DNA of 64,000 nt. Source: Datnioides undecimradiatus (taxonomy: Eukaryota > Chordata > Actinopteri > Lobotiformes > Datnioididae). The stretch lies in the NCBI GenBank assembly GCA_008933995.1, contig WARS01000013.1, positions 8,252,089-8,316,088 on the forward strand, in the 5' to 3' direction. Both the position numbers and the translations under genes were made by a program. A model generated the notes under the pieces. It was not told where the DNA came from. It saw only the letters and a list, made by a program, of their open reading frames with translations, and searched no databases. Positions 53,801 through 64,000 of this stretch are shown piece after piece; the first letter of the stretch is position 1, and each line of letters opens with the position of its first letter.

Positions 53801-56800
53801 GAGGAAAAACACAAGTGAGTGAGCAACAAATGTGACAACAGTACAAAAATTACAAAACAGCATTAAGAACAAGCTGCAGATTCTAATGTCATACCTTAGA
53901 CATGCAACATGCAATAGTTACTGTAATACTGTAAATATATAATGAATGTGACCTACTTAAGGATGGTTGAGGTGGGTAAGAAGGACATTATGTTGAATTA
54001 TACATGAAATGACATACCAAATTATGTAGCTAAGCGCCATGTGGAAATCTTTATTAGACTATAAAATGTTTTATAGTTTTTTGTCTAGGCATTTTATTTA
54101 AAAGATTAGCTGTTAAAATTGAATAAACATGAATTCTCACCTAAATCAAATATCATCCAGGGTGTAACAGTAAACCTGCCTGTTTCTGTTGTTAATAATA
54201 CCTGAATGTAATCGAGCACACAGGCATATATTTATTAATTATGTCAACAATATACTATGTCCATGAATTTGAACAGTGAACCACTGCTGGAGATATTATT
54301 AAACTATTCATTTATGTCTGCTAAACAAATCAATAATTCAACAAAAGCAGGAATGAACGTGGAACTATTCTTGCAGATGGCAGGAGTGGCCTCAGCTCTT
54401 GTTGTGTTGGTGACCATACTGAAACTCGGACCACTGTTCCAGGAGCTGCCAAAGGTGCCACTTGTCTTTACTGTAAAGTGATTTGCAGTAACCATGTGAT
54501 GTGCATGACATACTGTATGCAATATAATTTGATAATATTTCTCATTCAGATTTCTGGGTTTGTATCTATGTAGTCATGACAACATTTGTGTGTGTGTCTG
54601 CTTGTTTTAGGCTGTCCTTTCATCGATTGTTTTAGTAAACCTGAAGGGCATGTTCAAGCAGTACTCCGACATTGTTACACTGTGGAAAAGCAACAAGACT
54701 GATCTGGTGAGAGGCTAAATTAGTGCAGTGGTGCTGAGTCTGGAAGAGTGTCATTGGTCTTGTTTACTTTTCATTGTTGCACTAATGAACAAGTAATGCC
54801 ATGCTGTTCCCCTCCCCCCAGATGGTCTGGTTGGTCACTTGGGTGTCAACACTGCTGTTCAACCTGGATCTGGGTCTTGCTGCATCAGTCACCTTTGCTC
54901 TGCTTACTGTTATCTTTAGAACTCAGCTGTAAGACTCCTCTTCACCCCATCATAGTAGATTTCACACTTCTGTATCTGAGCCATACGGTGTATGAGTGAG
55001 AGTGGCAATACAAGAAACTCATGTAATATGTACTAAGTTAGACAAAATACTCAAACATATTGCACGCATATTAATTGTGGGTTGTTTTTTTTATTTCCAC
55101 TCAGGCCAACATACTCTGTTCTGGGCAATGTTCCAGGTACAGAACTGTACGTGGATATAGAGACCCACAGAGAGGTAAAACAGAAAGATGGAAAGCCATT
55201 AATAAAAGCTTTTTTGGGCCCACTGCAGAGAAAAAATATTTTTTTGCTGTTTGGCAGGCAAGAGAGATTCCAGGTGTTACTATATTTCGATCCTCTGCCA
55301 CAGTGTATTTTGCCAATGCTGATCTCTTCCTTGAAGCTCTGAAAGAAAAGGTTGGTTCTATTATATGGCTTCAAAAAATGCTAAATTTCATTAATGAGTT
55401 GTCTCATTATTATTTTCTCTGTTGAATATGATTTTTCTAACAATGCTAGAATGACATAAAGTTTATATACAATGGGCAAATTGGTGCCTTGTAATTACTT
55501 CTTTCATCAGTATGTCAATTGATAATCCAAATATATTAGCTTATTTTAATATGCGACAAATAAAAGCAACAACAGTTGAAACACTAAAGCCAGTGAAATG
55601 TTTGGCACAGTTGCATTAAAAAATGTCTGAAACATTTGATTACACTGGGGAGCACAATTTTTGTTGAGTTAGGTCTCACAGCTGTTTTTAACTAATTTTT
55701 GGGTGCAGAATCCAAAACTGATCTCAGTTTTTCTCTATCACGTCAAGTTTTTGAACTATAGGATCCCCGTTTTCTTAAAACATATGAAAAATACTGTACT
55801 TAACAGATATGTGCTTATTTTATAAAAATTTTCAAATATTGACATATAATGAAATATGAAAGAAACAGGCATGACTGCAATGTTTAACAGTATTTTTACA
55901 AAGGATATGGCTACTGTAATTATAATTGTGTGCAAGTAGTTAAGGTAAAAATTTACGTTTATAGCTCTTTCTGGAGTGTTCAACTTGAGGACTATTGCGT
56001 TTGATGCTCCAACAATAGTCAGCCATCATATGTACACTACTACTACTACTACTACTACAGCTAATCAGTGGAATTTTGCTTATCTGGAGGGTGAGCTGTG
56101 GAGAAAAAACTTGACGTGCTAGAAAAAAACTGACTGCAATTTTGGAATCAGCATGCCAATTTTAGTTTTAATCAGCATAAAAATCTAACTCAACAGAATT
56201 TTTTTTTCAAATTGTTCCCCAGTGTTATCAGAATAATTACTGATTGATTTTCTGTCACACATTTTTCAGTTAACTGCATCATCAACCAGTTATTTGATTC
56301 ATTTGTTTACCAAAGTAATCCTTCCTTGTTTTTCTCTTTTGTTTTTATTTTATGAGATGATGTTTAATTTTTCATCTTTATCTGTTGTCAGAGTGGGCTT
56401 GACATCAGTAAAATGATTATCTATAAGAGGAGGCAGGAGGCCAAACAGAAACGTAGAGAAAGGAGGGCTGAGAGACGAGCAAAAAGGCAAGCCAAGCGAG
56501 AGGTAATGTGCTGGAAAGGTGTCATTTAATTGCAGAAACAAGAATTTTTAGAAAATGTTTCAATGATTACAGTGACATAGATATAGACATATGACCTTTT
56601 GGTCACCTTGTTCTCCACATGGTAAGAAAATCAGTGCCAAACTCCGGTGAGTTATAGTCAATGGCATGAAGTCACATGGGACAAAACATATGAGTCAGCA
56701 TACTTATTTTTATATTAAACAGAAGTCTTAATCATTTCTTTACATTATCACTTGACAGAGACAAGCACAAAAGGCAGCAAAACAGCTGTCAGCACCAGTG

Positions 56801-57861
56801 TTTTCTGTGGAAGAAGAGGCCGGCTGCTGGAGGGACACGGGCATGGACGGGGATGTTAGAGACAAAGAGGAGCAGGGCTGGAATGAGAGGGAGAATGGGA
56901 CTGTGTTTGTCATTCCTACTACTCCTCGAACCCCAGACAGCCACAGTAGATGGGAATACCTCAAAGGAGGTGATCCTGACTGCACCAGCATAGGTTGGAT
57001 TTCAGAGCTGCAAGACGGGGACACCACCACTCTGGGCTCCAGCAGTGAGGACACACTGAGTCACGACCTGGAGCGAGTCTCTCTCGGGTCACTAGGCAAG
57101 TGGACCTGGGACATCCACTCCATCATTATTGACCTCTCCACAGCTAACTTTATTGACACAGTGGCTATCAAGACAATGAAAAATGTAAGTACAAAAGGGA
57201 CAAATATCCTGTAACTGTAGGTCAGAAGCTTATTTCCATTGCTTTAGAAAGGGAAGGGGACATATTTGACAGGCAAAAAAACAAAACAAAGCAAAACAAA
57301 ACAAAATACAGCCAACCCCAAAACAGCCCAAACAGACTTAACTTAATTTAGTCTTGATAATTGTTGATGTCACTATTGGGCTGATGCAGTTGTAACTTTT
57401 GATGAAATTCAGTTTTTTATGATTTTGACAGATTTTCCAGGACTTCAGTGAGATTGATGTCGATATCTACATGGCTGGTTGTCAAGGTGAGTGAATACCT
57501 CTCACCTTCTCTAGACTGTACTACATGAACAGGCTTTATCATGGTTCCTGTTTCATCTTCAGCCTCCGTGGTGGAGCAGTTAGAGCTGGGCAACTTCTTC
57601 TCTGAGTCGATAACAAAACGATGTCTTTTTGCCTCGGTTCACGATGCTGTGCTCTACTGTCTGAACCATAGAGGAGCCACATCGTTCCCCAGATACGAAC
57701 CCTCAGTTGTGAGTACATGCACTTCAGGTGACATCTTAATCTGATGCCAAATCTCAAGTGATGCTGTCTAAAGTCTGACTGATGTGCATAAAATGTACAC
57801 ACTAAAACACTTAACTAAGTGACTTTGATTTCAGGATGCATACGGCAGCACAAAACTTTAA
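50809..57861 (+). CDS. slc26a6: SLC26A6-like anion exchanger (SulP-STAS)
   Basis: Plasma-membrane exchanger of chloride, bicarbonate, oxalate and sulfate. Nineteen coding exons: 50809-50948, 51087-51226, 51334-51444, 51525-51700, 51795-51959, 52835-52987, 53264-53346, 53447-53594, 53701-53814, 54377-54454, 54611-54706, 54822-54928, 55105-55174, 55258-55350, 56392-56502, 56759-57184, 57432-57486, 57563-57708, 57835-57861; 812 residues. The SulP domain (~70-505) has [20 protein letters not shown] and [12 protein letters not shown]; Asn-linked glycosylation is likely at NGTNITAE in the second loop. The STAS domain (~530-790) begins [15 protein letters not shown] and resumes at [20 protein letters not shown], with a ~150-residue insertion between, first strongly basic then acidic. 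The C-end STKL is a class I PDZ ligand. SLC26A6 fits the family sequence and linkage with p4htm and iho1; slc26a3-like cannot be excluded entirely. Confidence 0.92.
56037..56058 (+). repeat. (ACT)n microsatellite in slc26a6 intron
   Basis: About seven ACT units in the intron before the basic STAS-insert exon. Confidence 0.85.
57275..57307 (+). repeat. AAAAC-type short tandem repeat
   Basis: Imperfect tandem units of AAAAC with one G substitution, in an slc26a6 intron. Confidence 0.75.
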
Positions 57862-57950
57862 GGACCTCGGAAGATGAGTATGGAAAAAAACTGTCTTCTT
57901 GGAGGAATATCAGAGACTGAGGGCTGAACGTAAAACAAATAATACATACG

Positions 57951-57956
57951 ATTAAA
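57951..57956 (+). terminator. slc26a6: Candidate poly(A) signal (ATTAAA) of slc26a6
   Basis: ATTAAA variant 90 bases after the stop codon, followed by T-rich sequence. It lies about 120 bases from the opposing p4htm signal at 58078-58083. Confidence 0.45.
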
Positions 57957-58077
57957 TATTTTAATGTGTCTCTTTCATTTTATTTTTAAGTTGTGTATAT
58001 ATATATATATACACATACACACACACACCTTGTCTTTGTAGTAAATAGACGCTGAGAACACATGAACTTAATTTAAC

Positions 58078-58083
58078 TTTATT
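58078..58083 (-). terminator. p4htm: Poly(A) signal of left-arm p4htm
   Basis: TTTATT on plus, AATAAA on minus, about 660 bases after the stop codon. Its mirror copy is at 63928-63933. Confidence 0.5.
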
Positions 58084-58738
58084 TAGGGTGGGAGGGTGAT
58101 ACAACACATTTTTTAAATAAAATACAAACAAATAAATAAATCAAATCTACAAACAGTTCCTTTCAATAAGAGACAGAGTCCATTGTCCCCTGGTGTTTTG
58201 CTGCGTGTCAACCAGCAGCTGTTCAACAAGGTTATGCAAGGCCAATGCCAGGAAAAAAAAAATAAAATTGGCAGAAAATAATGATTAATTCAAGGAATAA
58301 AGACAAGGCAACATGCATCACACTGACAGTGTGTGAGCCTTTTTGGTCATGGCAGCAATAACAAGGTAGGACACTGAAATGTGTACAGTAGCCATTTCAA
58401 TTTTCAAGTGCAATTTTTTTGCTAACAGCAAGAGCAAAATCTGTGAAGCTAATTCATGCAAAGGGATTTTTTTCTGTCTCAACTCCTTTAATGAGTTTCT
58501 AGTGCAACATTCCTAAAATGGGAAATTATAGCAGATTAAAAAATAACAGGATAACAATATCCAAGCAATATTTAACAAAAGCATCTCTTTACAATTGCAT
58601 AAACCCACTGTGACCTCATTCCCTGAATAATTCTTGTCTCTACATTTACATACTGGCCACAGAGGGTGTTGCCAAAGACATTGTGCACAGGACTGAGGAA
58701 GGCTAGGTAGACTTTTTTTTAGGAATTTGGTTTATGAG

Positions 58739-60709
58739 CTACAAGTCCTGATGGATATCAGAACTCTGTATGTCCGGGTTCAGAGTGAGACCTTCATCCT
58801 CCTCCTCCTCTGGCTGCTGTGAAACCAGATGTTGGTAACGAGCCTGCCGTTGGTAATCCGGATCAATGTTGATCCATTTATTTGCGACCCACTTAGTGCC
58901 ATGAGTGACCACACAACCCCCATGCAAAGCATATTCATCCTGCTCTCCCACCCAACCTATTGAGAAAAAAAGACTCAATTAATGGTGGTGTCCTTCATGT
59001 GGTTTCTGTTTTTAAAAGTGCTCACAGTGATGATCTGGCTATTGAACAAACTGCTTCAACTGGTCAGTGAAATCCTGACATTCATCATCCTCATTGGATG
59101 TATTTTAATCACAATGGTGATTATATAATTTCTAATTTATTGTGAGAATTAGGTCAAAGTTTTCACTTATCCAGCACAACAGCTACTAGATTGACTGGTA
59201 CATGGCCTTATGCAGACATTCATGGCTCCTGAACAATATGTCCTCACAGCTCTTTGGCAATCCTCTGACTTTTAATTTTGCGCTACCATGAGGTTAATTC
59301 ATCCAACATTTTATTTTATGACCAATGAGCTGCAAAACTATTGATGTTTCAATCAGCCCCAATTATACTTTTTGTTTAGTGCTGAGTAGAAAATGATAGC
59401 ATGCTAACTTGCTAAAATAATTAATAAACAGCTGTATATTAACATTGTCTTTGAATAGAAATTTCATGTAAAATGGAACCACTGGCATTTTAGTATTGGC
59501 AAACAATGTGGCACACTGGGTGCAAAACATTACTTTTACAATAAAATCAAAATATCTGTTTACGTTAAATGAATTTAAATAAATTTGGATAGGAATCATA
59601 CCTCTTCCATCAGAAAGGTAATTATACCAGAAAACAGCTGTCCCCTTGGTTGGCTTCACCCTCAGGTTACTCTTGTTACAATTCCTTCTGGTGTCCAAAA
59701 GGTCGACATCATTCTGTATGAGAGACTGAGACACATAATCAAACTCAGTGAGGCAGTTTGCTTAACGTTTGGCCCATGCACTAACTGACAAACAAGTGAG
59801 TTAACACAGATGTGAAAGACATGCACAGTATGTACACAATACTTTTGCAGGGCTCTCCATACACATTTCCAGACCCACACACAATTACGCACCACTTCAT
59901 CATAGGTCCTGTTGTCTGCCACAGGGAATGCGGTCTCCCCACCCCCCTCAACAGAGTTCAGGTAGAAGAGAACTGTGATGTACCTAGGTGTGCAACACAG
60001 ATTTAAATTGACACACACATGTATGGTGCAAACAAACACAGACACACATCCACAAACACTTTTCAAACATGTAACAAGCACACAATTTTTCCCTGAGTTG
60101 ACAATGTAGACTCACACAAACTAACATGCCAGCTGCCACAATGGAGTGTCATAGCACAGCTCACTAATCACACCGGATGGATGAATTCAGATCTCAACAT
60201 CCACAGATTTTTTTTGTTGAGGAAACATCACTTCAGTCGTTGCCTCAGTGATCTCACCTGCAGGACGTCTCGAAAGGAGCGGAGGTGTTGGCTGCAAGGC
60301 GTGTGTGTGTGCAGGCTGTTTCAGGATACACAGGGCCACTGTCATGGTGGGCGTGGTAGTGTCCTCCCTCTTCATAGCGTACCACCTGGAGCGGCTCACT
60401 GAGGTCCACTAATGTAGGTGGGAGCCGAGTGAGGCGGGTCACCCTTTGTTAAAGAAACGTAAAGAAAATAATGATAAAAAAATTGTCCTTTAGCTGTACA
60501 ACAGTTATTATGTCACCACAGCAATAGTTTGACTTGCTCACTATACCTTTTCTTGATGTCTTGGAGGACCTGGTGTGCTCCTTTGCCCTGGTACAGCCAT
60601 GTGTGCCTGCTGTTCCTCACCAGCTGACTCCTCTTTACCCCTCGCTGCATCAGGAAACGCTGGAAGGCATCATTGCTCAGGAGCCTGAACTCCTCCAGAC
60701 TCAGCAAAC
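58739..60709 (-). CDS. p4htm: Transmembrane prolyl 4-hydroxylase, 5'-truncated copy A
   Basis: P4HTM is an endoplasmic-reticulum membrane 2-oxoglutarate and Fe(II) dioxygenase related to HIF prolyl hydroxylases. Five exons are present on the minus strand: 60709-60547, 60443-60258, 59983-59893, 59725-59602, 58956-58739, about 260 residues. They cover the end of the EF-hand region ([19 protein letters not shown]) and the whole catalytic domain: HxD iron ligands in [38 protein letters not shown], and the distal His and 2-oxoglutarate Lys in [14 protein letters not shown]. The expected N-terminal exons with the TM segment and EF-hands should lie to the right but are replaced by the palindrome centre. 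The gene is tail-to-tail with slc26a6. The reading frame is intact where present. Confidence 0.9.
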
Positions 60710-60985
60710 CTGTCCAAAATATGAATATGTACATGTTATTCTGATGCTGTGACTCATTTCTTGATTTTCTGACACAGTTTACTGTCTTTCTCTCATAGTA
60801 ACGATATACAGTATACTGAAGATTACCATGGTACAGACTTAATGTGTAAATTTTAACTTGAGGCTGATAAGAGTTTAAGCTGATTATGATTATAATGTGA
60901 ATATCGTTTCACATTCATATAAATAAAATTAGTCCCTGAACTGTATATCACATGTGCTCTATATCCAAGATTATACATGGTACAG

Positions 60986-61025
<40 letters not shown>

Positions 61026-61301
61026 CTGTACCATGTATAATCTTGGATATAGAGCACATGTGATATACAGTTCAGGGACTAATTTTATTTATATGAATGT
61101 GAAACGATATTCACATTATAATCATAATCAGCTTAAACTCTTATCAGCCTCAAGTTAAAATTTACACATTAAGTCTGTACCATGGTAATCTTCAGTATAC
61201 TGTATATCGTTACTATGAGAGAAAGACAGTAAACTGTGTCAGAAAATCAAGAAATGAGTCACAGCATCAGAATAACATGTACATATTCATATTTTGGACA
61301 G
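60710..61301. other. Palindrome centre between the two p4htm copies
   Basis: About 590 bases that should be a p4htm intron. The sequence is self-complementary around 61005/61006, inside an (AT)n tract at about 60988-61023 flanked by GTACAGAAAA and TTTTCTGTAC. Because (AT)n is itself self-complementary, the exact junction may be anywhere in the tract. The two identical 68-codon open frames here (60853-61059 minus, 60952-61158 plus) are products of the symmetry. Confidence 0.85.
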
Positions 61302-63272
61302 GTTTGCTGAGTCTGGAGGAGTTCAGGCTCCTGAGCAATGATGCCTTCCAGCGTTTCCTGATGCAGCGAGGGGTAAAGAGGAGTCAGCTGGTGAGGAACA
61401 GCAGGCACACATGGCTGTACCAGGGCAAAGGAGCACACCAGGTCCTCCAAGACATCAAGAAAAGGTATAGTGAGCAAGTCAAACTATTGCTGTGGTGACA
61501 TAATAACTGTTGTACAGCTAAAGGACAATTTTTTTATCATTATTTTCTTTACGTTTCTTTAACAAAGGGTGACCCGCCTCACTCGGCTCCCACCTACATT
61601 AGTGGACCTCAGTGAGCCGCTCCAGGTGGTACGCTATGAAGAGGGAGGACACTACCACGCCCACCATGACAGTGGCCCTGTGTATCCTGAAACAGCCTGC
61701 ACACACACACGCCTTGCAGCCAACACCTCCGCTCCTTTCGAGACGTCCTGCAGGTGAGATCACTGAGGCAACGACTGAAGTGATGTTTCCTCAACAAAAA
61801 AAATCTGTGGATGTTGAGATCTGAATTCATCCATCCGGTGTGATTAGTGAGCTGTGCTATGACACTCCATTGTGGCAGCTGGCATGTTAGTTTGTGTGAG
61901 TCTACATTGTCAACTCAGGGAAAAATTGTGTGCTTGTTACATGTTTGAAAAGTGTTTGTGGATGTGTGTCTGTGTTTGTTTGCACCATACATGTGTGTGT
62001 CAATTTAAATCTGTGTTGCACACCTAGGTACATCACAGTTCTCTTCTACCTGAACTCTGTTGAGGGGGGTGGGGAGACCGCATTCCCTGTGGCAGACAAC
62101 AGGACCTATGATGAAGTGGTGCGTAATTGTGTGTGGGTCTGGAAATGTGTATGGAGAGCCCTGCAAAAGTATTGTGTACATACTGTGCATGTCTTTCACA
62201 TCTGTGTTAACTCACTTGTTTGTCAGTTAGTGCATGGGCCAAACGTTAAGCAAACTGCCTCACTGAGTTTGATTATGTGTCTCAGTCTCTCATACAGAAT
62301 GATGTCGACCTTTTGGACACCAGAAGGAATTGTAACAAGAGTAACCTGAGGGTGAAGCCAACCAAGGGGACAGCTGTTTTCTGGTATAATTACCTTTCTG
62401 ATGGAAGAGGTATGATTCCTATCCAAATTTATTTAAATTCATTTAACGTAAACAGATATTTTGATTTTATTGTAAAAGTAATGTTTTGCACCCAGTGTGC
62501 CACATTGTTTGCCAATACTAAAATGCCAGTGGTTCCATTTTACATGAAATTTCTATTCAAAGACAATGTTAATATACAGCTGTTTATTAATTATTTTAGC
62601 AAGTTAGCATGCTATCATTTTCTACTCAGCACTAAACAAAAAGTATAATTGGGGCTGATTGAAACATCAATAGTTTTGCAGCTCATTGGTCATAAAATAA
62701 AATGTTGGATGAATTAACCTCATGGTAGCGCAAAATTAAAAGTCAGAGGATTGCCAAAGAGCTGTGAGGACATATTGTTCAGGAGCCATGAATGTCTGCA
62801 TAAGGCCATGTACCAGTCAATCTAGTAGCTGTTGTGCTGGATAAGTGAAAACTTTGACCTAATTCTCACAATAAATTAGAAATTATATAATCACCATTGT
62901 GATTAAAATACATCCAATGAGGATGATGAATGTCAGGATTTCACTGACCAGTTGAAGCAGTTTGTTCAATAGCCAGATCATCACTGTGAGCACTTTTAAA
63001 AACAGAAACCACATGAAGGACACCACCATTAATTGAGTCTTTTTTTCTCAATAGGTTGGGTGGGAGAGCAGGATGAATATGCTTTGCATGGGGGTTGTGT
63101 GGTCACTCATGGCACTAAGTGGGTCGCAAATAAATGGATCAACATTGATCCGGATTACCAACGGCAAGCTCGTTACCAACATCTGGTTTCACAGCAGCCA
63201 GAGGAGGAGGAGGATGAAGGTCTCACTCTGAACCCGGACATACAGAGTTCTGATATCCATCAGGACTTGTAG
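61302..63272 (+). CDS. p4htm: Transmembrane prolyl 4-hydroxylase, 5'-truncated copy B (mirror of copy A)
   Basis: Exact mirror of the left copy: exons 61302-61464, 61568-61753, 62028-62118, 62286-62409, 63055-63272. The coding sequence starts in codon phase after an acceptor (TTTGGACAG) with no upstream exon in the 300 bases to the palindrome centre, so it cannot yield a full protein by itself. It encodes the same catalytic domain and ends [11 protein letters not shown]. Being identical down to introns and homopolymer lengths, it is either an assembly duplicate of one locus or an extremely recent copy. Confidence 0.85.
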
Positions 63273-64000
63273 CTCATAAACCAAATTCCTAAAAAAAAGT
63301 CTACCTAGCCTTCCTCAGTCCTGTGCACAATGTCTTTGGCAACACCCTCTGTGGCCAGTATGTAAATGTAGAGACAAGAATTATTCAGGGAATGAGGTCA
63401 CAGTGGGTTTATGCAATTGTAAAGAGATGCTTTTGTTAAATATTGCTTGGATATTGTTATCCTGTTATTTTTTAAACTGCTATAATTTCCCATTTTAGGA
63501 ATGTTGCACTAGAAACTCATTAAAGGAGTTGAGACAGAAAAAAATCCCTTTGCATGAATTAGCTTCACAGATTTTGCTCTTGCTGTTAGCAAAAAAATTG
63601 CACTTGAAAATTGAAATGGCTACTGTACACATTTCAGTGTCCTACCTTGTTATTGCTGCCATGACCAAAAAGGCTCACACACTGTCAGTGTGATGCATGT
63701 TGCCTTGTCTTTATTCCTTGAATTAATCATTATTTTCTGCCAATTTTATTTTTTTTTTCCTGGCATTGGCCTTGCATAACCTTGTTGAACAGCTGCTGGT
63801 TGACACGCAGCAAAACACCAGGGGACAATGGACTCTGTCTCTTATTGAAAGGAACTGTTTGTAGATTTGATTTATTTATTTGTTTGTATTTTATTTAAAA
63901 AATGTGTTGTATCACCCTCCCACCCTAAATAAAGTTAAATTAAGTTCATGTGTTCTCAGCGTCTATTTACTACAAAGACAAGGTGTGTGTGTGTATGTGT
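63273..64000. other. 3' UTR of p4htm copy B, palindrome arm
   Basis: Mirror of 58011-58738. It contains the p4htm 3' UTR and its AATAAA at 63928-63933, then the beginning of the mirrored gap before slc26a6. The window ends in a (GT)n tract. Confidence 0.7.
63928..63933 (+). terminator. p4htm: Poly(A) signal of right-arm p4htm
   Basis: AATAAA about 656 bases after the stop codon; mirror of the signal at 58078-58083. Confidence 0.5.

Larger units (their letters stand above)
58011..61005 (+). repeat. Left arm of a giant perfect palindrome
   Basis: Every stretch compared is the exact reverse complement of the segment at 122011 minus its position, up to the window end at 64000. The registers agree at both extremes (58011 with 64000, 58739 with 63272, 60534 with 61477), so there is no insertion or deletion over about 3 kb. 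A run of ten A residues near 58252 is matched by ten T residues near 63760. The arm may begin left of 58011. Confidence 0.95.
61006..64000 (-). repeat. Right arm of the giant perfect palindrome
   Basis: Reverse complement of the left arm without any length change. The last 40 bases of the window (63961-64000) still match 58011-58050 exactly, so the repeat goes on past the window and its outer limit is not visible. Confidence 0.95.

Noticed and set aside
60853-61158. Two identical 68-codon open frames near the palindrome centre
   Set aside because: They exist only because of mirror symmetry and include the AT repeat.

Overview
This window is nuclear DNA from a bony fish, most likely a percomorph teleost. 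All protein genes are split by canonical introns, the introns and spacers are AT-rich with simple repeats, the deduced proteins are vertebrate-type, and an interspersed repeat of a kind I know to be common in percomorph genomes sits near 36.8-37.0 kb. Exon borders below were placed by hand from splice signals and reading-frame continuity. Orthology is by recognising family sequence, not by a database search.

Layout: an SLC6 GABA/taurine/betaine-type transporter, 5' part outside the window (+, 654-3982); the spliceosomal cyclophilin ppil1 (-, 7175-8912); enolase 1 (+, 11740-16878); the atrophin-family corepressor rere in a form without a BAH domain (+, 18692-27688); perm1, a muscle PGC-1/ERR regulator (-, 30399-33936); the C1orf159 homologue, a small uncharacterised membrane protein (-, 37586-40126); the meiotic gene iho1/ccdc36 (+, 42861-45458); the BTB-Kelch gene kbtbd12 (-, 47117-49436); the anion exchanger slc26a6 (+, 50809-57861); and p4htm, present twice as 5'-truncated copies (-, 58739-60709 and +, 61302-63272).

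The most striking feature is at the right end. Everything from 58011 to 64000 is a palindrome: base x on one strand matches base 122011-x on the other, with no offset over almost 3 kb per arm, centred inside an (AT)n tract at 61005/61006. Both arms carry the same last five p4htm exons, and neither has the 5' exons. This is either an assembly fold-back or a very young head-to-head inverted duplication; the right limit is outside the window.

The genes do not form a pathway. They look like a conserved linkage group: eno1, rere, perm1 and C1orf159 correspond to human 1p36, while iho1, slc26a6 and p4htm correspond to 3p21 and kbtbd12 to 3q21. Other points of note are a Ser-to-Gly change at the Na2 sodium site of the SLC6 protein, a GC-AG intron in eno1, a tetranucleotide microsatellite used as the polypyrimidine tract of rere intron 1, a poly-cysteine upstream ORF before rere, and a MEF2/E-box promoter module at perm1.
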